Shown here: one piece after another, positions 45,275-53,073 of the stretch
Position numbering within the stretch: the stretch's first letter is position 1
Layout: the number at the start of each line of letters is the position of its first letter
Assembly: GCA_964417935.1 (NCBI GenBank)
Contig: CAYQKF010000004.1
Span: forward strand, 24,195-88,194
Reading direction: 5' to 3'
Origin: NIOZ-UU13 sp964417935
GTDB lineage: Bacteria; Planctomycetota; Phycisphaerae; Sedimentisphaerales; Anaerobacaceae
Length of the DNA stretch: 64,000 nt
Notes under the pieces: model-generated
What the model was told of the DNA's origin: nothing
The model's input: the letters and a program-made list of their open reading frames with translations, nothing else
The model's database searches: none
Made by a program: the position numbers and the translations under genes

Positions 45275-46975
45275 ATGATTTATTCAGTTGTGATTGCGAG
45301 CGGTGATAGTGCCGGTCAATTCAATTTAAACGTAGTTTTACTGTTCGGACTGATTGTTTTGAGTGGTGCGTTCGGCGCCCGTCTTTTTCAAAGACTTCAC
45401 ATTCCCCAGGTCGTTGGTTGTATCGTAGTCGGGATACTTCTGGGTGAAGTCCTTGGCGTGATAACTCCACACACGATCGACAAGCTCGAACCTTTCATGA
45501 TGTTTGCCTTAGGTATCATCGGTTTTATGATTGGGACCGAACTGCGAAGCGAGGTATTCAGGAAGTACGGCAGGCAGTTTTTCATCATACTTTTCTCGCA
45601 GGGGATAGGTGCTTTTGTATTAGCAACGATTGGCAGTACGGTGGTAGTATGGTTTATAACCGGTAATGTGCTCGAGTCGGCTGCGGTGGGACTGGTGCTG
45701 GGCGCCATTGCCTCTGCTACTGCACCGGCGGCGACCGTAAACGTATTGTGGGAGTATAAGACCAAAGGAGCTTTGACAACCACCGTGCTGGCTATAGTGG
45801 CGCTTGATGATGCACTGGCACTGCTGCTTTACCGCGGTGCGGCAACAGGAGCAAAGGCACTGATTGGCACCGGCCAGAGTTCCGTCCTGGGCACGACGCT
45901 TATATTGTTAGGTGAAATTGCAGGTGCCATAGTCTTGGGGTTTTTGGCGGGCGTACTGTTGTACTTTCTCTTGAACTTTGTAAAGGCCGACGATAAAGTC
46001 CTCGACTTTGCATTGGCGTCCCTTTTGCTTGTCGTAGGTATTTCAATGATACCTGGAATCGACCCGATTTTGCCCGCGATGACATTGGGTATCACGGTGG
46101 CCAATCTGATGCCTCGCCGGAGCAAAGCGACTTTTGAGCTTGTCAAGAAATTTGCTCCTCCGATTTACATCTCGTTTTTTGTCCTTGCCGGTGCCCACAT
46201 GGAGTTTGGCAAGATAAATTTGTGGATGGTAGTGATGATATTAGTGTATGTTCTCTGCCGGGCGGCGGGAAAAATAACAGGGGCCTGGTTCGGCGGTAAG
46301 TGGTCCAAAGCGCCGGCGGCCGTTCGCAAATACTTAGGCATTTGCCTGCTTCCGCAGGCCGGTGTGGCTATCGGCCTTGCTATCCTGGCCAGCCAGCAAT
46401 TCGGTTCGGAGCTTGGGCATACTATTGTTATTGTGGTTATGACGGGCACGTTTTTGATGGAAATCATCGGCCCAATACTGGTCAAGGTGGGGGTCAAGCG
46501 GGCCGGCGAGGTAGGGCTTAACATTACCGAAGATGACCTTATACGGACTTACAGTGTTGCCGACGTGATGGACGCAGAGGTTCCGGTCATCTCAGCGGGT
46601 ATGTCACTAAGTGAAGTTATCAAAGTAGTCAGCAACACCAATAATTTCTATTACTCAGTTGTTGACGATGACAACAAGCTAATGGGTGCGGTAACGCTTG
46701 ATGGTATCAGGAATACTTTTGCCACCCAGGAATTGAATGACTGGCTGGTGGCGCTTGATATTATGGAACCGATTATCGGCAAGGTGACGCCGGATATGGC
46801 ACTGTCGGATGCGTTGGAGGAGATAAGAAAGCTCAACGTCGAACATGTGCCGGTTGTAGCTTCAAGCCAGGATGACAGTTTTGCAGGGATTTTGGGCGAC
46901 CGTGCGGTTCGCCGGTCGCTCAGTGCAGAGGTCTTGTCACGGCAGCAAAAAGCTGATAGTATAGCAAGCATTTAG
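45275..46975 (+). CDS. Cation/proton antiporter with C-terminal CBS pair (copy 2)
   Basis: From the ATG at 45275 (GGAG five bases upstream) the protein has 566 residues. It has the same layout as copy 1: helix 2 LHIPQVVGCIVVGILLGEVLG, loop ATAPAATVNVLWEYK and ALDDALALLLYRGAATGAK, then the CBS pair DVMDAEVPVISAGMSLSEV / DIMEPIIGKVTPDMALSDAL. Its CBS part is almost identical to copy 1, while its membrane part is closer to copy 3. The mixed similarity points to gene conversion or unequal crossing-over in the array. Copy 3 follows with a gap of 33 bases. Confidence 0.88.
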   Translation: MIYSVVIASGDSAGQFNLNVVLLFGLIVLSGAFGARLFQRLHIPQVVGCIVVGILLGEVLGVITPHTIDKLEPFMMFALGIIGFMIGTELRSEVFRKYGRQFFIILFSQGIGAFVLATIGSTVVVWFITGNVLESAAVGLVLGAIASATAPAATVNVLWEYKTKGALTTTVLAIVALDDALALLLYRGAATGAKALIGTGQSSVLGTTLILLGEIAGAIVLGFLAGVLLYFLLNFVKADDKVLDFALASLLLVVGISMIPGIDPILPAMTLGITVANLMPRRSKATFELVKKFAPPIYISFFVLAGAHMEFGKINLWMVVMILVYVLCRAAGKITGAWFGGKWSKAPAAVRKYLGICLLPQAGVAIGLAILASQQFGSELGHTIVIVVMTGTFLMEIIGPILVKVGVKRAGEVGLNITEDDLIRTYSVADVMDAEVPVISAGMSLSEVIKVVSNTNNFYYSVVDDDNKLMGAVTLDGIRNTFATQELNDWLVALDIMEPIIGKVTPDMALSDALEEIRKLNVEHVPVVASSQDDSFAGILGDRAVRRSLSAEVLSRQQKADSIASI

Positions 46976-47008
46976 TGTGTGCAGTTTGGATCGATTCCGA
47001 TAGATGTA

Positions 47009-48709
47009 ATGAACATGACTCATACGTTAGTCAATGCGAGCGCTGAGGCTTTCACCCATTTGAATTTGGCCTTGTTATTCGGGCTGGTTATCTTTGGTGG
47101 AGCATTAGGGGCACGTCTTTTTCAAAGATTCCACATACCTCAAGTCGTTGGCTGTGTTGTTGTCGGGATACTTCTTGGCCAGGATGTTCTTAATCTGGTT
47201 ACACCCGAAAGAATTGAGGCCCTGGAGCCCTTTACAATGTTTGCTTTGGGCATTATCGGTTTTATGATTGGGGCCGAGCTTCGGGCTGAGGTATTTAAAA
47301 AGTACGGCAGACAGTTTTTCATCATTCTTTTTTCACAGGGATTTGGGGCTTTCCTGCTGGTAGCCCTCGGTACTTCGTTGATGGCCTGGCTTTTGTCAGG
47401 CAGACTATACAGCTCGATTGCAATGGGACTTGTGTTAGGTGCCATAGCCTCAGCCACGGCGCCGGCATCGACGGTAAACGTCTTGTGGGAGTATAAGACA
47501 AGAGGGCCTCTTACGGCGGCAATACTCGCTATCGTTGCGCTCGATGATGCCTTGGCGCTGTTGCTCTATCGCGGCGCAGCTACGGGAGCCAAAGCCCTTT
47601 TGGGCACTGCAGACGGCTCTGTTTTAGGCACTACCTTTATTTTGTTGGCCGAAATCGTAGGTACAGTGCTGTTAGGCTTTTTAGCGGGCGTAACATTATA
47701 TCTTTTGTTAAAATTCGTCAGAGCCGACGATAAAATCCTGGAATTTTCGATAGCTTCTCTTCTGCTTATAGTCGGCGTCTCGATGATAGCAGGAATCGAC
47801 CCGATTCTACCTGCTATGGTGCTGGGTATAACTATGGCGAATTTGGCGCCCCGCCAGAGTAAAAGTGTCTTTGAGCTTGTTCGGAAATTTTCGCCGCCTG
47901 TCTATATCTCGTTTTTTGTGCTTGCCGGTGCGCATATTGAGCTCGGCAGGCTGGCTTCTTCGACCGCAGCAATAACGGCAGTGTATATTTCCTGCAGGGT
48001 CAGTGGCAAGGTAGTGGGGGCCTGGTTTGGCGCTAAACAATCGAGGGCACCGGCGGTGGTTCGCAAATACTTAGGGATTTGTCTGCTGCCTCAGGCCGGC
48101 GTGGCCATCGGCCTTGCAATTCTGTCCAGCCAGTTGTTTAGTGCGGATTTCGGCAAGACCGTTATTGTGGTTGTTATGACAGAGACGTTTATTATAGAGC
48201 TGCTTGGGCCGATACTGGTTAAGGTCGGAGTCAAAAAAGCGGGCGAAGTAGGGATGAATGTTACCGAAGAGGACCTGATAAAGACATATACAGTTGCCGA
48301 TGTTATGGATACCAGCCCAACAACCATTACGCAGGATTTGCCGCTGCAGCAGATTCTTGGGGTATTCAGTTCTTCTGAGAGTGTGTATTATCCGGTTATT
48401 GACGGTCAGTCCCGGCTTACGGGTATAATTACTATCCCCGATATTAAAGAGATGTTTGCGAATCAGGATGTGGCCGGCTGGCTGCTGGCCTGCGACGTTG
48501 CCGAGCCTGTTCGGGACAAGACCACGCCCGATAAGCCGCTTGAAGAGGTAATAGAGCAGATGAGGCGATATCATTTGGAAAATGTACCCGTAGTGGCCGG
48601 CAAGGACAGTGATGAGCTTGTTGGTGTTTTGGATTATTCTAAAGTGCTGCGCAAAATCAGTGCCGAGGTCTTGCACAAACGTGAAATGGCAGATGCACAT
48701 ACTTTCTAA
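47009..48709 (+). CDS. Cation/proton antiporter with C-terminal CBS pair (copy 3)
   Basis: From the ATG at 47009 the protein has 566 residues; this start lines up with copy 2, and a GTG at 46979 is an alternative. The membrane domain has FHIPQVVGCVVVGILLGQDVL, ATAPASTVNVLWEYK and ALDDALALLLYRGAATGAK. The CBS pair (DVMDTSPTTITQDLPLQQIL and DVAEPVRDKTTPDKPLEEV) is clearly different from that of copies 1 and 2, so it may sense another ligand. The rnpA gene starts seven bases after its stop. Confidence 0.87.
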   Translation: MNMTHTLVNASAEAFTHLNLALLFGLVIFGGALGARLFQRFHIPQVVGCVVVGILLGQDVLNLVTPERIEALEPFTMFALGIIGFMIGAELRAEVFKKYGRQFFIILFSQGFGAFLLVALGTSLMAWLLSGRLYSSIAMGLVLGAIASATAPASTVNVLWEYKTRGPLTAAILAIVALDDALALLLYRGAATGAKALLGTADGSVLGTTFILLAEIVGTVLLGFLAGVTLYLLLKFVRADDKILEFSIASLLLIVGVSMIAGIDPILPAMVLGITMANLAPRQSKSVFELVRKFSPPVYISFFVLAGAHIELGRLASSTAAITAVYISCRVSGKVVGAWFGAKQSRAPAVVRKYLGICLLPQAGVAIGLAILSSQLFSADFGKTVIVVVMTETFIIELLGPILVKVGVKKAGEVGMNVTEEDLIKTYTVADVMDTSPTTITQDLPLQQILGVFSSSESVYYPVIDGQSRLTGIITIPDIKEMFANQDVAGWLLACDVAEPVRDKTTPDKPLEEVIEQMRRYHLENVPVVAGKDSDELVGVLDYSKVLRKISAEVLHKREMADAHTF

Positions 48710-48716
48710 ATTCCTT

Positions 48717-49118
48717 ATGAAGCGGTTTTCGTTTCCGAAAAAGAAAAGGCTTGTCCGCAACAGGCAATTCAAAGCTGTTTTGGCTCGTGGTCTGCGTCTG
48801 AGCAACGGCCTGCTTACGCTCTGCATGGCAGAAAACGATTGTGGCTATCCGCGATTGGGTGTTTCTGTCAGCAAATCCTGTGGGAACGCGGTTGTACGTA
48901 ATCGGTTGAAACGACTGTTGCGGGAAGCCTTTCGGCAAAGCCAGGACAGGATTCCGGCCGGCTTCGATTACTTGCTTATGATTTCACCTCAGTTATGTAG
49001 GGTGGGCTTTAGCCCACCGAACAGTCTTGGTGGGGCAAGCCCCACCCTACGTTTGCCAAAATTTGAGCAGGTAAAGGCCTCATTTTTGGCTCTGGTTCAG
49101 GAGCTAAAAGTGAGCTAA
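48717..49118 (+). CDS. rnpA: Ribonuclease P protein component with in-frame palindrome insert
   Basis: This 133-residue protein has the RnpA marks: PKKKRLVRNRQFKAVLARG at the N-terminus, LGVSVSKSCGNAVVRNRLKRLLREAFR (RNR motif) in the middle, and a helical end. It assists RNase P RNA in 5' maturation of tRNAs. Residues 94-112 (a stretch with GFSPPNSLGGASPTLR) are translated from a 54-base palindromic repeat and have no counterpart in normal RnpA. The last residues (ELKVS) and the stop come from repeat R2. There is no rpmH upstream, where rnpA usually lies; the gene follows the antiporter array instead. Confidence 0.92.
   Translation: MKRFSFPKKKRLVRNRQFKAVLARGLRLSNGLLTLCMAENDCGYPRLGVSVSKSCGNAVVRNRLKRLLREAFRQSQDRIPAGFDYLLMISPQLCRVGFSPPNSLGGASPTLRLPKFEQVKASFLALVQELKVS
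48997..49050. repeat. 54-base palindromic repeat inside rnpA
   Basis: GTAGGGTGGG (48997-49006) and CCCACCCTAC (49041-49050) are perfect inverted ends. Inside are two smaller hairpins, GGTGGGCTTTAGCCCACC and GGTGGGGCAAGCCCCACC. The length is 18 codons, so the rnpA frame is kept. Confidence 0.9.
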
Positions 49119-49261
49119 AGTGACAGCTTTGCTGTCATTCTGAACGCAGCGCAGCGAAGTGAAGAATCTCTTTTTCGTTGGCCAGATCCTTCGGCTTCGC
49201 CTCAGAGCTTGTCCTGAGCTTGCCGAAGGGATGACACTTACGTGTTACTTTAGGCACTTTC
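49103..49261 (-). repeat. Palindromic intergenic repeat, copy R2 (inverted)
   Basis: This copy is the reverse complement of R1: it begins AAAGTGAGCTAAAGTGACAGC and ends GGGATGACACTTACGTGTTACTTTAGGCACTTT. It overlaps the end of rnpA and supplies its TAA (49116-49118). A pair with R1 would put the antiporter-rnpA block between inverted copies. Confidence 0.88.
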
Positions 49262-49281
49262 TAAATTTTTTAAGGTGATTT

Positions 49282-50310
49282 ATGACTCCGAAAGAACGAA
49301 TTTATGCGATTTTAAAGGGAGGTTCTTACGACCGTCCCGCTGTTACCCCTATCTTTATGGCCTGGTCGGCTAATTTCATTGGTCGTACTTACAGGGATTA
49401 TTATCTCGATGGGGACGTCCTGGCCCAGGCACAGCTTGCCGTTACCAAAGCTTTTAATCTCGACCAGATTAGCGCGATAAGCGACCCCTGGCGGGAAGCA
49501 TCTGCCTACGGGATGGAATTTGAATATCCCCCCGAAGGTGTCGGAAGGCCGAAAGAGGTGTTCATAAAGACTCAGGATGATATATCGAAGGTAAAACTGC
49601 TCGATATTGAGAACGCAGAACGAACGAAGCAGCGAATTGAAAGTGTGCGTAAGATGGCCGCCGAAGTTGGGCAGACCCACAGCGTCCTGGGCTGGGTGGA
49701 GGGCCCGCTGGCAGAGTATGGAGACCTGCGCGGCGTGGAGAACGCGATGTTTGACCTAATAGATAAGCCGGAACTATTCATCAAAGCAGGTGAAGTAATC
49801 GTCCAAAATGCAATTGCCTTTGCCGTTGCTCAAATCAAAGCTGGGGCCGACATGATTGGGATTGGCGATGCGGCAGCAAGTCTGATTGCACCCGATATGT
49901 ATAAAGAATGTGTTTTGCCTTTGGAGCAGAAACAGATTGCGGCCATTCACGAGGCAGGGGCTGCTGTGAAGTTGCATATTTGCGGAAATATAAAAAACAT
50001 TGTGCAACATATGGCTAAAAGCGGAGCGGATATTATAGACGTTGACTGGATGGTCCCTCTCGATAGGGCTAGAGAACTTGCCGGGCCCCAGGTTACGCTT
50101 TGCGGGAATTTCAACCCGGCGGGTGTCTTGTTTGAGGGCAGCCCCCAAGATGTTGCTGATGCCGCCAGGCGGTGTCTCAAAGCCGTGCCGGACAAATTTA
50201 TTTTAATGCCGGGCTGTGAGGTGCCGCCGGCCACCCCTGAGCAGAATATCCGCGCATTCTGCCCCTGTGAAGGCTGCTTGATTCGAGAAGAATTGAAGTG
50301 CCTAAAGTGA
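49282..50310 (+). CDS. Uroporphyrinogen decarboxylase-family (MtaA/CmuA-type) methyltransferase
   Basis: This 342-residue protein has the UroD barrel (TPKERIYAILKGGSYDRPAVTP at the start). The zinc-binding pattern of cobamide methyltransferases is present: His232 and Cys234 in LHICGN, and Cys312 in MPGCEVPP, which distinguishes it from true HemE. Such enzymes move methyl groups between corrinoid proteins and thiols in methylotrophic or demethylating systems; no corrinoid protein is encoded next to it. AAGGTGA before the ATG supports the start. The last codons (LKCLK, TGA) come from the first bases of repeat R3. Confidence 0.85.
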   Translation: MTPKERIYAILKGGSYDRPAVTPIFMAWSANFIGRTYRDYYLDGDVLAQAQLAVTKAFNLDQISAISDPWREASAYGMEFEYPPEGVGRPKEVFIKTQDDISKVKLLDIENAERTKQRIESVRKMAAEVGQTHSVLGWVEGPLAEYGDLRGVENAMFDLIDKPELFIKAGEVIVQNAIAFAVAQIKAGADMIGIGDAAASLIAPDMYKECVLPLEQKQIAAIHEAGAAVKLHICGNIKNIVQHMAKSGADIIDVDWMVPLDRARELAGPQVTLCGNFNPAGVLFEGSPQDVADAARRCLKAVPDKFILMPGCEVPPATPEQNIRAFCPCEGCLIREELKCLK

Positions 50311-50521
50311 GCTAAAGTGAGCTAAAGTGACACTTATGTGTCATCCCTTCGGCAAGCTCAGGGCAAGCTCTGAGGCGCAGCCGAAGGATCTGGCCAACGA
50401 AAAGGAGATTCTTCCCCTTCGGCTACGCTCAGGGCTAAAGGCTTCTTTCGCTCAGAATGACAGCTCGTCCCTAAGGGACAAGCTGTCACTTTAGGCACTT
50501 TATACTTTACACTTTAGGTAC
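50296..50521 (+). repeat. Palindromic intergenic repeat, copy R3
   Basis: This copy runs in the same direction as R1. It starts with AAGTGCCTAAAGTGAGCTAA, with the AGCTAAAGTG word repeated twice, and ends with AGCTGTCACTTTAGGCACTTT. The ends are inverted repeats of about 18 bases. It fills the gap between convergent genes (50310 plus, 50528 minus), so its hairpin could end transcription from both sides. Confidence 0.88.
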
Positions 50522-50527
50522 TTCAAT

Positions 50528-52897
50528 TCAGCCGTTTATCAACTGATATGCCCTGATGAGCTCGGCTACACTCCAGGCCTGGGCGATACATCCTCTTGGC
50601 TTATGGGGGGCGTCGCCATCGAATATCTCTGAAACAGACCCGAGGCAGCCGTCTTTGGTCAGGTGCTGTAGCAAAGGCTGGATAAATTCAGCCGCCTTTT
50701 TTTTGCTTTTCCGGCTGAATCCATTGACCTTCAGGAAGCTCTCCACAAACGGCCCTATCAGAAATGCCCAGACTGTACCCTGGTGATAAGCCTCGTCACG
50801 CTGTTGTTGTGGGCCTGAATATACACCTTTATAACGACTATCCTGAACGTTCAACGTTCGCAGGCCGTAAGGTGTCAATAACTGATTTTGCACCGCGTTT
50901 ACTACCGATTTTTGCTGGGAGGGCGATAATGGCGAAAATGGAAGTGAAACTGCAAATATCTGATTTGGCCGAAGACTCTCATCGACCGAGCCCCCGCTCT
51001 TGCTTTCGCAAGAAAGCGCCGGGGGCAAAATGCAATCGTTTAAGTAACCCTTACTTTTGTTCCAGAATAATCCGCAAAAGCTGGCACGAACCTCATCTGC
51101 CATTGTTCTATAATGCTCTGCCTGTCTCGGCGTGGCCGCGCCGCGACGGGCCGAGCCACGACGGGCGTTTTCTATCCCCGCTTTCGCGGGGATGACACCT
51201 CTGCTTGTTGCCGGCAGGGGCCGGTCGGTATAAAATTGGGCCAAAAGGCAAAGAGAATTGTACCACAGGGCGTTGACCTCGACTGCCTTTCCATATCTGG
51301 GCGTAAAGGCAATACCCTCATACTTGGCATCCATCCAGGTTAGCTGCGTTTGGTTGTTACCTGCGGTTATAAGTCCATCGGCGTCAGCGCGAATATCGAA
51401 CCGCGTGCCTTTATGGTAGGAGTCTATAATCCAGCGGATTGTCGGCAAAAGCTCCTGCATGAAGGTTTTTGAATCGCCACTGGCGGCAAGGTATTGAAAA
51501 GCTGCGTTGATAAACCAAAGAGAAGCATCGATACTGTTAAAATAAGTCGTGCCGCTCCTGTCATCGAAACGATTTGGAATCATACCTTCGTCCGCCGCTG
51601 TTGCAAAGGTGGTCAAGACGGACTTTGCTTCTTCAAACCTGCCGGTTGAAAGTAACAGACCGGGCAAGGCGATGAAGGCATCTCTGCCCCAGTCTGCAAA
51701 CCAGGGATAGCCGGCCAAAATGGTGGTTCTCCGCAAGGAGTCCTCCGGACTATGATTATGGTTTGCTTGTCGTTTTGCAATAAACCTATCGGCAGTCAAA
51801 CAAAGTGCCTCGAAATATTTCCGATTTCCGATTTCCGATTTGCGCTCGCACCTGCGGTTACGCGAGTGCAGGCGATTGCCGATTTGAAATTGGCAATTGG
51901 AACTCGGCAATCGGCAATTACGTTTCATGCTTTCCTGGTGCCTGCGCAAATCTTCGTGAACTGCATCAATATCAAGATTGGTTAGCTCCTCGGGCTTACA
52001 GCGCGCCCACGGCGGACTCAGGTTTGCCCAGAGAACAATTTTGGTTGGTGTTTCTATCCGGCACTTAAAAAAGCCGGGCGTCCACAAGTCTTCGGTAAAA
52101 TCCTGACCTCTTTCTCTATTGTTGCGATATACGAAATTAAACCACCATTGCCGGTCTTTCTCGAAGTGCGCAGATGGGCAGCTCAAAAACAACTCGCAGC
52201 TATTCAGCACATTATGGCGAACCAGCACACCATCACCGAGCCTTCTCGAACATAAAGGAGCATGAGATTTTTGCAGCATATGAAAGTCTCTCAGGCCGAC
52301 AAATGGCCGCAAAGCGAACTCCACCGGCTCCCGCACACTCGTAAAATCATAGACCAGGGCAACCGTATCTGTATCTCGGAGAAGATATACGGATTTAGTC
52401 AGTTTGATTCCCGCTTTCGCGGGAATGACAATCCCTGCGGGGGACCCCGCCTTGCCTGTCTCGGCTTGGCCGAGCCAAGACGGGCGGGAACCCGGAGCAG
52501 GGGCCAGCTCGTAGTCAAAATGCACTGCGATATCCCGGCGAAATCGCTTCAGAAGGGTAAAGCCGGACGGTGCAAATTTGTTGCTGAATTCAAAGGTTGA
52601 AAGATTCAATACCTTACCTTCAAATATTACCATCTCCAGGCAATTGGCCAGTGCCATTATTCTGTTGACCGGCGGATTAAGAGAGCCTATGAGCAGTCCG
52701 TGATATCCTCTCGTATTGCAGCCTGCGATGGTCGATGATGCGTAGCTGCCGCGTTCATTGGTCAATAGCCATTCCCTGGTCAACAAATTCTCAATAGGTT
52801 GATTGGCGGTTGATATGGATACTGCTGCCGGACTCCCATTTTTCGACTTATTGTGAAACAGGGGCCATCTATTGTCAGCTTTTTGCAATGTTAGCAC
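50528..52897 (-). CDS. Glycogen debranching enzyme (amylo-alpha-1,6-glucosidase)
   Basis: This 789-residue protein has the GDE N-terminal domain (LLTNERGSYASSTIAGCNTRGYHGLL) and the catalytic (alpha/alpha)6 C-terminal domain (GYPWFADWGRDAFIALPGLL, GNNQTQLTWMDAKY, and the late YHQGTVWAFLIGPFVE). It should cut alpha-1,6 branches of glycogen or similar glucans. Three segments have no place in the fold and are read from repeat DNA: at 52404-52492, 51820-51926 and 51119-51199. The start is a GTG at 52897 with GGAG seven bases upstream. It is followed on the plus side by the GH57 gene, which is transcribed before it in the same direction. Confidence 0.9.
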   Translation of the reverse strand: MLTLQKADNRWPLFHNKSKNGSPAAVSISTANQPIENLLTREWLLTNERGSYASSTIAGCNTRGYHGLLIGSLNPPVNRIMALANCLEMVIFEGKVLNLSTFEFSNKFAPSGFTLLKRFRRDIAVHFDYELAPAPGSRPSWLGQAETGKAGSPAGIVIPAKAGIKLTKSVYLLRDTDTVALVYDFTSVREPVEFALRPFVGLRDFHMLQKSHAPLCSRRLGDGVLVRHNVLNSCELFLSCPSAHFEKDRQWWFNFVYRNNRERGQDFTEDLWTPGFFKCRIETPTKIVLWANLSPPWARCKPEELTNLDIDAVHEDLRRHQESMKRNCRLPSSNCQFQIGNRLHSRNRRCERKSEIGNRKYFEALCLTADRFIAKRQANHNHSPEDSLRRTTILAGYPWFADWGRDAFIALPGLLLSTGRFEEAKSVLTTFATAADEGMIPNRFDDRSGTTYFNSIDASLWFINAAFQYLAASGDSKTFMQELLPTIRWIIDSYHKGTRFDIRADADGLITAGNNQTQLTWMDAKYEGIAFTPRYGKAVEVNALWYNSLCLLAQFYTDRPLPATSRGVIPAKAGIENARRGSARRGAATPRQAEHYRTMADEVRASFCGLFWNKSKGYLNDCILPPALSCESKSGGSVDESLRPNQIFAVSLPFSPLSPSQQKSVVNAVQNQLLTPYGLRTLNVQDSRYKGVYSGPQQQRDEAYHQGTVWAFLIGPFVESFLKVNGFSRKSKKKAAEFIQPLLQHLTKDGCLGSVSEIFDGDAPHKPRGCIAQAWSVAELIRAYQLING
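51119..51199. repeat. IPAKAGI-type repeat inserted in the debranching enzyme gene (insert 3)
   Basis: The insert includes CTGTCTCGGCGTGGCC, GGCCGAGCCACGACGGGCG and the hairpin CCCCGCTTTCGCGGGG. It adds about 27 codons (RGVIPAKAGIENARRGSARR and so on) without breaking the frame. It shares sequence with insert 1 and with the intergenic copy at 56233-56370. Confidence 0.85.
51820..51926. repeat. A+T-rich repeat inserted in the debranching enzyme gene (insert 2)
   Basis: Runs of TTTCCGATTTCCGATTTCCG and GGCAATTGGAACTCGGCAATCG flank CTCGCACCTGCGGTTACGCG. The words GATTGCCGATTT and AAATTGGCAATTGG repeat with small changes. It adds about 35 residues (SNCQFQIGNRLHSRNRRCER and so on) between the two domains and keeps the frame. 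Confidence 0.75.
52404..52492. repeat. IPAKAGI-type repeat inserted in the debranching enzyme gene (insert 1)
   Basis: The insert contains the hairpin TTCCCGCTTTCGCGGGAA and CTGTCTCGGCTTGGCCGAGC CAAGACGGGCG. It is translated as RPSWLGQAETGKAGSPAGIV IPAKAGI within the N-terminal domain. The protein frame is kept. Confidence 0.85.
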
Positions 52898-53073
52898 AAT
52901 CTTACTCCGAAAAACGTCATCGCGGGAAAATCTCAGACCCCCTGGAAATCGTTTTCTTGTATCATATTACTCCGTTATAAAATTCCTGGTTATTTGTAAT
53001 TACCATTTACTATTCACCATATTCTGGAGGAGGAAAATCAAAATTGCTTTAAGCAGCAAAAAAGTCAGGACAT

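Noticed and set aside
48071..48826. 251-codon ORF antisense to the third antiporter gene
   Set aside because: It lies wholly opposite to a well-supported gene and rnpA start, with no family match; it is a shadow of codon bias.
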